From: Xenopus tropicalis
Taxonomy: Eukaryota > Chordata > Amphibia > Anura > Pipidae
NCBI RefSeq assembly: GCF_000004195.4
Contig: NC_030677.2
Location: 43,401,142-43,465,141 of the forward strand
Direction of reading: 5' to 3'
DNA: 64,000 nt
Of this stretch, positions 55,736-64,000 are shown one piece after another. How positions within the stretch are numbered: position 1 is the stretch's first letter; each line of letters opens with the position of its first letter. The notes beneath the pieces are model-generated. The model saw nothing but the letters and a program-made list of their open reading frames with translations, made no database searches and was not told the DNA's origin. The translations under genes and the position numbers were made by a program.

Positions 55736-56970
55736 AGATACCAACTTTATGGTGGTCTATTCAGAAGGGCAGTTACACATGTGATTAAAATATCAACTAT
55801 TGTAATTTCAATTAAAGTAAATAAGTAAGAAAATGAATTTCCATTAAATGTGATTTGGGATGCAGTTTTTCGTTTATACCAGTTGGGGCTTTAGTTAATA
55901 TCTTCCTAAAGATATGGGATTGTGGATTTTCTAATGTTTAGTATAGCTAAAATATGTGGCCAGTAGCTGGGAAAAATTTTATTTATTTTGCCCATATTTC
56001 TGTCGAGATTTGCATCCGGCTTTGTAGCTCTCAAGTAGTTTGTTTCCCTGACAATCCATGAAAATCTATCTATTATAAGAATCCCTGATAAGCAAGTAAA
56101 ATAAGCAATAGTAAAATATTTTTACTTCCACGGGAAAAATATTTAGTAAAGAAAATAATGGTACATAAAAAGAATAATCACATCATCAATCACCCACTGC
56201 TGTCTTGTTCTGCCCCTGAGTAAATGCGATTCTGCAGTTAACCTTTAAAACCACAGTTTCATTCGCTGTAAGGTTATACATTATATCATGTATTCTTTGT
56301 GGCAACAAAGAAAATAATAATAAAGCCTAAATCTTGTTAGGGCAGTCATCTAGTAATAATTTTATCTCTAAAGAAAAATAGTATGGTTTCAATAAACAAA
56401 TATAAACCATCAGTAATACATGGTAGATTGTAATAAACTGTACCTGGTTTACATACTGGTGAAGAAAAAAGTGGATAAAGCATACTTATTGTGCCTATGC
56501 GTCGATAAGATAAATTCAATGTACAGTACAAATAAAGCAGTCTTTAGTGAAGCATCTAGAATAACACCAAAACAGTCCTTGCAATAGTGTGTCAGATGCT
56601 CTGCTCTATATTCTGGTCCATGTTCAAGTGATTCAAGAAAACTGTGGTTTGCAAGCAAGGTTAATGCCGTTGTAGAGAATGCAGCTCTGTAATTAAAAAT
56701 CTTCAGTCAGAATATGGGAGCAAGGATCATATCAGAATGAAAAAGGGAACACATTGGGTTTTACTCTGTTACCGAGGTCTTCAGTTTATTCACAGAGCTA
56801 TTACATGCATGAGCAGAGAGAGAGTATTTGTTCAGACGTGTAAAATCATGGAGCTTTATGATCATTTGTATATATACAGAGGAGGGCTGTGGATTCAACA
56901 GAAGTTTCAAAGAAGTACCCTGGGTTGTACCAGCAAATACCAGGCTAGAGTGAAGGCTTGCCAATACAAT
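55736..56970. other. Non-coding stretch, no gene recognised
   Basis: Unique-looking. The 134-codon frame at 56737-57141 runs into the next MITE and has no recognisable domain. Confidence 0.45.
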
Positions 56971-56971
56971 A

Positions 56972-57300
56972 GTTATGGGACCTGTTATTCAGAATGTTTG
57001 GGACCTGGGGTTTTCTGGTTAAGGGGGTCTTTCCATAAATTAAATTTCCATACTTTACGTTTACTAAAAATTTTTTTAACATTAATTAAACTGAATAGGA
57101 TTGTTCTACCTCCAATTAAGATTTACTTATATCTTAGTTAGGATCAAGTACAAGGTACTGTTTTATTATTACAGAGAAAAGGGAATCATTTAACCATTAA
57201 ATAAACCCTGTTCTGCCCCCAATAAGGGGTAATTATATCTTAGATGGGATCAAGTACAAGGTACTGTTTTATTATTATGGAGTAATAATACTCTGGATAA
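56972..57300. repeat. Degraded CAGGTAT-family MITE with internal repeat
   Basis: ATGGGACCTGTTATTCAGAA starts the match, and TCTTAGTTAGGATCAAGTAC, AAGGTACTGTTTTATTATTA occurs twice (57131 and 57237). This indicates an internal duplication of about 106 bp relative to intact copies. Confidence 0.65.
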
Positions 57301-57336
57301 CTTTAAAGGGGTGGTTCACCTTTAAGTTAACTTTTA

Positions 57337-57798
57337 GGGGCTGATTTACTTACCCACGAACGGGTCGAATGGAGTCCGATTGCGTTTTTTTCGTAATGAT
57401 CGGTACTTTGCGATTTTTTCGTATGTTTTGCGATTTTTTCGGATTCTTTACAAATTTTTCGGATCCAATACGATTTTTGCGTAAAAACGCGAGTTTTCCT
57501 ATCCATTACGAAAGTTGCGTAAAAAGTTGCGCATTTTGCGTAGCGTTAAAACTTACGCGAAAAGTTGCGCATTTTTCGTAGCGTTAAGTTTTAACGCTAC
57601 GCAAAATGCGCAACTTTTTACGCAACTTTCGTAATGGATAGGAAAACTCGCGTTTTTACGCAAAAATCGTATTGGATCCGAAAAATTCGTACAGAATCCG
57701 AAAAAATCGCAAAACATACGAAAAAGTCGCAAAATATTCGTTTTCAAGTCGGAACTTTTCCAATTCGGGTCGGATTCGTGGGTTAGTAAATCAGCCCC
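57337..57798. repeat. Harbinger-like long palindrome with TTA target duplication
   Basis: GGGGCTGATTTACTTACCCAC mirrors GGGTTAGTAAATCAGCCCC. TTA flanks both sides (57334-57336, 57799-57801), a 3-bp TSD as in PIF/Harbinger. Arms of roughly 200 bp are nearly identical in inverted order; the inner arms close at 57553 and 57587 with a 33-base spacer. The two open frames (plus 57369-57581, minus 57553-57747) encode almost the same string because of the symmetry and are not genes. Confidence 0.88.
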
Positions 57799-58104
57799 TT
57801 AGTGTGTTATAGAATGGCCAATTCTAAGCAACTTTTCAGTTGGTCTTCATTATTTCTTTTTTATAGTTTTCAAATTATTTGCCTTATTCTTCTAACTTTT
57901 TGCAGCCCAAAGAGTTAGTTTGCATCCCACAGCCAAAAACTATTGCTTTGTGAAACTACAGGTTAATTGTTATTGTTACTTTGTAGTACTTATTTTTCTA
58001 TTCAAGTCCTCTCCTATTCATATACAGTATCAGTTTTTCATTCATATCACACCTTGGTTGCTAAGATCATTTGGACCCTAGCAACCATATAGCTGATGAA
58101 AGTC

Positions 58105-58560
58105 CAAACGTATCAGGAACCTGCAGGTGGCGTCGCTGGAAGAACTCGTTGAGGAAGGACCCCTCCTACACCTCCCACTAAGGAACACAGCCGCTGAGGA
58201 TGGGACAGGACTGGAACCAAGTGAAGGAGTGGCAGGAGTGGCAGGAGTGCCGAGCCAGACGTCTAAAGCAAAATCGAGAGGCAGTAGAATGGTCGGACAG
58301 GCAAGAGGTTGGTGCAGGCAGCATGATTCAAAGTCGAGGGTCAGGCTGGGTCAAAGAATGAGAAATCAGTAGAACACAATGCTTGGCGTCTTTCACTAGG
58401 GAAACGATCACTTCGCAGTGATTCCCTGCTTCTGGCGTCCTTTTGAGCGCAATGCGCATGCGTGGCATCAGGACGCACACCGGCGACTATACGCGCGCCA
58501 GCAACAGGACACATGCCATCCTTGGCAGTGGGCGGATGACCACGGCGACCATGTACCTTA
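58105..58560 (-). repeat. LTR fragment, minus orientation
   Basis: The right end ACCATGTACCTTACA reads TGTAAGGTACATGG on the minus strand, the same style as the LTR at 52.3-52.9 kb. The CpG-rich part contains AATGCGCATGCGTGG. GGAGTGGCAGGAGTGGCAGG at 58225 is a short tandem repeat. The left boundary is approximate and no TSD was found. Confidence 0.6.
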
Positions 58561-58897
58561 CAAATTGGGAGAGCTGCTGAACAAAAACTGAAATAATTTT
58601 AAAACTACAAATAAAAAATGAAGACCAATTGCAAATTGTCTCAGAATATTACTCTGTACATCATACTAAAAGTGAACTCAAAGGTGAACAACCCCTTTAA
58701 TGAAATTTATAGTTCAGAACAATTTGAATCAAGTCAAGATCGAAGACAAATGTGCAAGCCATGAGCTATCTTTTAAAACCACATTAAAGATTTATGTTTA
58801 TTATTAAAGGTTTTTGTCATTTTTAATTTTGTTGTTGTAGTGGAAGGGAAATAAAAATGTCTACATTAAAAGAAAAATATCTCTAAATGCTTTATAT

Positions 58898-59201
58898 CAG
58901 TGATCTCCAACTAGTGGCTCGTGAACAACATGTTACTCACCACCTCCTTTGATGTTGCTCCCAGTGGCCTCAAAGTAGGTCTTCATTCTTGAATTTCTAA
59001 CTTGGAGGCAAGTTTTGGAGTCATAAAGACCATGGGTACTACCAAACAGAGCCTCCCGTAATCTGCCAATCCACATAGGGGCTACAAAATAACCAATTAC
59101 AGCCTTTTTTGGTCATCCCCAGGAAATCTTTTCATGCTTGTGTTGCTCCCCAACCTTTTTTACATTTATATGTTGCTCGTAAAAAAGGTTGGGGATCCCT
59201 G
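58898..59201. repeat. hAT-superfamily MITE with perfect 8-bp TSD
   Basis: CAGTGATCTCCAACTAGTGG at the left and AAAAAGGTTGGGGATCCCTG at the right are inverted. An exact CTTTATAT duplication flanks it (58890-58897 and 59202-59209). Length is 304 bp. It is the complete reference copy for the fragments at 17.9 and 19.7 kb. Confidence 0.92.
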
Positions 59202-59209
59202 CTTTATAT

Positions 59210-62200
59210 GCTCTACAAGTGTTTCACCCTTTGGTATTATTGGGATATTTGAATTATTAAGTCCAAAAAAAATAGTCTGATCTTCAACTGACAATAATTA
59301 ATAAACACAACTTTCTAATCTATCAATACTAATTTACTGCTGTGTGTTCAGTCATTGTTGTTGCACCACCCAGTTTCTATAAAGTTTCAGGTGATGGACC
59401 ACCACTATCCTGTAAAATCACTTGATATAGACTTTATATAGCCTAGTTTGTCTGCCTAATCAGTACTTGTTGTGAACATTCATGCAGTCTTTCTTTAATT
59501 TTTAGAACTGTGGTTTCCATTTCTTTTCCATTCTCATTTGGTGATTTGAATAGATATTTTGTCAAGATCGAAAGATTTTTAAAAATGCTTTTCTGTTACC
59601 CTAGGTTCTTTTTAGAATAGGTCATTTAGCAACAGTGGGCCAAATGATGTATTACTGTGGATAAAAAAATAACTTCATTATTATTACTTAATTATTATAA
59701 ATTATTCTAACTTTTTCTAGTTTTATGCAGTTCTTCTCTGATATTTATTCAGTCAGGCCATAGTTCGCATGAACAGCTCTTTCCCAAGAAAAAGAGATTC
59801 AGTCAATTACCAAACTTTTTTATTTATCAAGCTGGGTACCTCCAATCCACACCTCAAATCATATGTCATTGATTGGAAGACCTAAATCCAATGAGCTTAT
59901 TTTTGAGCCTAGAGGTTCACATTCTTTCCAACCTAGACTAAAAAATGTTTGATGAAAATGTTCAGAATTTTATAGAAGAATACTAGTATGCAACTCATGT
60001 TGTGTTATTACTTGAAGCAGATTGTAATTGCTTGTTATAACAAAAATCAGATGCCATGTTTGAGTAATTAATGCATAAATTCAAGTAAAACCAAAGGATT
60101 CCCAAACTTTCTTTTGCAAGTAGTTTTTGACTTATTCAACAAAGTTTTTTACCTGTAAAACTAAATTACTAACAAGACAGTTTGTGTGTGTGTGAGAGTA
60201 TTATCATAGTGACACTGGCATCTTTAAAGAGACTGAACTTATTGAATTCACTGTAAAAAAAAATACCGTAGTCGTGTGCATAATAAGTCTGTGACATTTT
60301 CCCATTCAGCTATCTAATAAAAGGAATAAGAGGTGCTCAGAATTTGTAGGTGTCTATCTTAATAACGTTCTTCAGTGCATACCCTGCAGTCTGTTAGAGA
60401 CAATATGCAAAAGCATTCATCTACTCTACAGAAATTCACTTCCAGACAATGTTGTGTTATTGTTGGGAAGTTTGAACAAGAGATGAGCAAAGGAAGACTG
60501 AGCAGACAACAAAGTGTTTGAGTCCCAGGTCATTCCATTTTGAAGCTTAAGAGTAGAAATGGTACCCAGGACTGTCATTAAGAGGTCCAATACCTCTTAC
60601 AAATAATAGCTTCTAATAATAGCTATGGGTTTGTTCCCATAGACAAAAATGCTACTTTGGTGGGGTGTTCTTGGTGTATGAAAAATTTGCCTTGCAAATA
60701 ATGCTTTTTTTTCCGTGTTCTCAAATCTCTTAAAACACCAGTGAACACAGGTTTGTATAGATTGGCCAGGTTTTTACATAGGTTTATCAGGTTTTCCTGT
60801 TGCAGGTACCTAAGATTCTGATTGACCTCATACCGATATTTAGGGACTTGACTGTGGGGAACTCAGCACAGAATGCTAGTTTGGTTTCTTAAGTCTCATT
60901 CAAAAGTAACATATTGAATTCTTTAAACATATAAAAGTAGTTTCCTAGACTAAACAAGGTTTTCCACTCCCGGCTTCAGTGGTCATGCGGATTCCTCATT
61001 TTGAGGATTTTCTTACATAAATACAAAGAAATTGATCAGTAGTTCATTATTTATGACTGAAAGATAAACAAGGAAATGGTTGTAAATTGTGGCCTATTCA
61101 TAGCCAGGGATAACAAAAATATGCCCTACAGATGTTGGGAAATGCTCATTCTGGCCTACCTGGGATTGGCTGTAGAAACAGGGAACTGAAATACAAAACA
61201 GCTGGATGGATACATATTTGATGTTTTTTTCATCTAGATGGCTTTATTTAACCAAATAAGGAATAAGTGATCTATTGCTTTACTGAAATTACTGATGGCT
61301 ATTACCTTCATGTCTTTTTCTGATTTAGAAATCCCAAGTGCTTCCCTCCAGAAGGCAACTAAAGCAGTAACATTTCTTGTTTGTTGCTCTGGGTAATAAA
61401 ACTTTGCTTGAATTGATTAGGCATGTTTTGTGGTCTCATACATTCCCTGTTCATAATGGTTTCAATAGTGTATGTTTTTCATTTGTGTGTAACTTGGACT
61501 TGGGTCAATGCCTGCTTGGCACTTCTAACCCTTGTTATTAAAGAATGATTTCCTTTAATACAATTTAGGCATCTAATGCATATATCTCTTTATTTAATAA
61601 CCCTGAGAAGAAGATATGGTTACAATGACTGTTACTCAAGACTTATCAGATGAGCACTGATCCTCATGTGAAATATAACATAATAGGTGAATCAGATTGA
61701 AGATGATAGGTAACAGCTGGGGTTGCCACTTTTTATTGATACAATTACCTGGCGTAGTGAAAGACCTGACTAATGATTAAGTTGTCTATAAAATGTTATA
61801 AAGTGTTCATAAAATGTTATAACTACCCTATAAAAGTGCTCTAAAAATCATGGATCTATGAGCTATGGTCTTATACTGCAGAAACCGTAACAGTAAATCA
61901 GTCATGCACTTGGAACATTTTAGCAGAACCACAAGCTGATTTTACACGGAAGAGAAGAGCTGTTCATGCCCTTGCAAATGTAAAATATACCATATTTATA
62001 ATTAAGGTATACCATTCATACAAAATGGGAATATAACCAACAGGATTTACAGTGCATTCTTATTCTGTATATTTATATATAAACCCTTGTAATGATGGGT
62101 CTATGCTTTTATTTTGTTTGCCTCTGCATATGTTATGTTTCTGAAATTTTTGTAGAAAATTACCATCATATATATATATACTTCAGACAAGTACATTGTA

Positions 62201-62339
62201 CTACTGCCTTTCATGGTGCATCAAAAGATTACATGCATCAAAAAATGACATGGCCAATTGCATGGCTACCTTTCCTATAAAAGGGCAGTCTGCATTAAAA
62301 TTAAAATTTAGAAGCAGATATATTCATTGTCAAATGAAT
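59210..62339. other. Longest repeat-poor stretch, no gene recognised
   Basis: Mostly single-copy in appearance; small items are (GT)n at 60184 and a GGGGTTGCCACTTTTT MITE end near 61724. No exon with a recognisable product. 60.4-61.1 kb has the complex texture of possible conserved non-coding DNA. Confidence 0.4.
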
Positions 62340-62555
62340 ACTTTCACAACAAAATTCGAATTATGCCATTAGTTTTTTTTGAATTATGCCATTAGTTTTT
62401 CCAAACTATTTCACTATTCAAAAAACTCAAAAAAATAATATATAGGTTGAAGGCTGAACATAAACCTTCCATTGACTTGTATAGAAGTTCACCATGTTTT
62501 TGTTTTTTCAAATCACAGAAAACCTGTAGTTTTCAATTTCAATAAATCTGCCCCA
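62340..62555. repeat. Old Harbinger-like MITE remnant
   Basis: It ends TTTCAATAAATCTGCCCC, contains TTCCATTGACTTGTATAGAA, and starts with a duplicated GAATTATGCCATTAGTTTTT. It parallels the remnant at 2.8-3.1 kb. Confidence 0.45.
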
Positions 62556-63124
62556 AAGTATAATGTAGAGAGCAGTATTCAAAGTCACTTTGCAGGTAGA
62601 CTTCATTTTTCATGGTTTTCAAATTATTTGTTCAGCAATACCTCCCACCTGGTTGTTGGGTTCAGTGACTCCAATAACTAAATAGCATTTTCAATTGTGG
62701 GTTGGCAAAAACTGTACAAAGTAAATAATGAAGACAAACTGCCAAATTGTTTAGGCTTGGTGTGTATAACATTGTGAAAGATAAAAATGAACCTTGCGTG
62801 TTAAATTAACTTTTATACTTATGTTTACTGGCATATTCACTTAATTGAAGCAGGCTTATTTTTTAATACACTGTAAATTATTTTGTTTTAATTAGTAATA
62901 TACCTCAGGGAGATTTGTGTTAAGTTTCTATTGTAAAAATTTGGAACAGAAATATATTGCAAAATTTGGAGTGTTGAATGTGCGGCCAACAAGTGGCATG
63001 AACTGCTCTGCTACTCGTGCCCAAAATGCATTGTTTTGTTTTTCTAAGCTGGAACATTACATTCCATTTGTTATACACTTACAAGAAAAAATAATGTATT
63101 CAGACTTTGGCAAGCTGTTGAAAA
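62556..63124. other. Non-coding stretch, no gene recognised
   Basis: Unique-looking. A 71-codon frame at 62917 has no recognisable domain. Confidence 0.45.
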
Positions 63125-63330
63125 GTTGCTGAAAAATTCACAAGACAGCAAAACATTTGCAAAATGCGTTTGTTTCAGCTACCACCTGACTTTTTTACGT
63201 TCACGACAATTTTTACGCACGCCCGGCTGTTTTTTCCTTGTGAAACTCAAGTCAATTTTTTTGTCGCAGTTTCACAAAAAAATAAGCTGATGAAATGTAG
63301 AATTTCGTCACAAATATTCACCCATCACTA
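63125..63330. repeat. GTGATGAGC-family MITE, degraded
   Basis: It ends ATTCACCCATCACTA and has internal CTGACTTTTTTACGTTCACG and ATTTTTTTGTCGCAGTTTC, as in the copy at 12.2-12.6 kb. The left end is lost. Confidence 0.55.
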
Positions 63331-64000
63331 ATTGTGATCTCTGCAGCTTGTGATCTGTGGGACTGTGAGTATGGTGCTATTTGGCTGATATAGCTGTGAA
63401 ATCATCAGTCTAGTTATAATGCTCTAATAGGAAAATGTAATACAAATCATTAACAAAAAAAATCTGTGCATTGAAAAAAACTTTCCATTGTGCAAATAAA
63501 GTTTCCTTTGAGTGTATTTCAAATTAAAATGATTTAAGAACTCATCTTGCAACTGAGAACATTGCTGTGGATTCTGTTCTTACAAAATATAAGAAGGTCT
63601 TTAAAAATGAGCTAGACACAATTCATGTTAGCAGTGCAATGTCAAGTCAACAATACTAACAATACTTGGGCCTATATTAATTTCCCCCATACATTAGCTA
63701 TTGCTTAGATTTAGATTTTAGATAAGATATTAATATTTGTAGGCAGACTAGGATTTGTGGTCACATAGGCCTGGGCCCAGGGAGCAAAGTTACTAGGGAT
63801 GGCAGCAGCACTGCTGTGCTAAGGAGTCAGATCCCTGTGCAGGAGCTCTCAGAGCTCACACATCTCCTTCTTCACTAGTGGCAAATTCTTTTGCAGGAGG
63901 ATTTGGGTAAGTTCAGGGGAGTCAGCAGGGAACCTTGGTCTATGGGTTTCCAGTAGATAAATCCATCTTCACAAAACCTCAGACACTTTGGTTATCTGTA
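63331..64000. other. Non-coding stretch to the window end
   Basis: GGCAGACTAGGATTTGTGGT at 63742 may start another repeat. Nothing else recognised. Confidence 0.4.

Larger units (their letters stand above)
57303..58700. repeat. T2-type MITE hosting two later insertions
   Basis: The left end is TTAAAGGGGTGGTTCACCTT and the right end reverse-complements to TTAAAGGGGTTGTTCACCTT, with TTAA at 57303-57306 and 58697-58700. Its body resumes after each insertion: TATAGAATGGCCAATTCTAA at 57805, and GGGAGAGCTGCTGAACAAAA near 58565. The hosted insertions are a Harbinger-like MITE (57337) and an LTR fragment (about 58105). Confidence 0.82.

Noticed and set aside
57369..57747. Two nearly identical cysteine- and phenylalanine-rich proteins encoded on opposite strands
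   Set aside because: The identity is produced by the palindrome; there is no start context, and the interior is MITE arm sequence.
1..64000. CRISPR arrays, prokaryotic genes, operons or phage
   Set aside because: Composition, MITE families and microsatellites are those of vertebrate nuclear DNA. The regular tandem repeats have no unique spacers of the CRISPR type.

Overview
The window is vertebrate nuclear DNA and most likely comes from a clawed frog (Xenopus; X. tropicalis or a close relative). No protein-coding exon, tRNA, rRNA or CRISPR array could be recognised. The identification rests on repeats that I recognise as Xenopus-typical: T2-type MITEs flanked by TTAA with TTAAAGG ends, palindromic elements ending in GGGGCTGATTTAC or GTAAATCAGCCCC, elements starting TACAGGTATAGGACCC, and elements starting CAGTGATCCCCAACC. 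Family names come from memory of terminal sequences and target-site duplications (TSDs), not from a database search. All open reading frames are short and most fall inside palindromic or tandem repeats.

Layout. 1-2.6 kb holds two nested T2 MITEs, a Harbinger-like element with a perfect 67-bp palindrome, and a third T2 MITE. 3.7-4.0 kb is a hAT MITE with a perfect 8-bp TSD. 5.4-9.3 kb holds an LTR remnant, a long-TIR MITE, an L2-like tail and a CAGGTAT-family MITE beside a TA microsatellite. 12.2-13.0 kb is a TATC array split by a MITE. 14-19 kb carries several palindromic MITEs. 22.1-25.0 kb holds a T2 MITE, a Tc1 transposase remnant, and an intact solo LTR with a 5-bp TSD. 27.5-31.6 kb holds a GATA array, a MITE nested in its own family, and a Tc1 pseudogene split by a Harbinger-like MITE. 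34.2-35.7 kb carries a 170-bp palindrome centred on TGACGTCA with mirrored TATA boxes, followed by a G-rich minisatellite. 36.7-39.4 kb has more MITEs. 42.4-43.9 kb is a Harbinger-like MITE containing ten copies of a 52-bp minisatellite. 44.0-44.9 kb is an LTR-like region. 51.3-53.1 kb is a 367-bp tandem duplication interrupted by a second solo LTR. 53.8-59.2 kb is dense with MITEs, including a T2 element that contains both a palindromic Harbinger-like MITE and an LTR fragment.

The longer stretches in between (9.3-12.2, 19.97-21.2, 25.0-26.8, 39.4-42.4, 46.4-51.3 and 59.2-62.3 kb) look mostly single-copy. They could be intergenic or intronic; the sequence alone does not say which. Some may hold conserved non-coding elements, which needs alignment to test.

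There is no operon or pathway here. What the window does show is a stratigraphy of transposon insertions, with repeated examples of promoter-like motifs (CRE, NRF-1, TATA) and long hairpins carried inside mobile elements.
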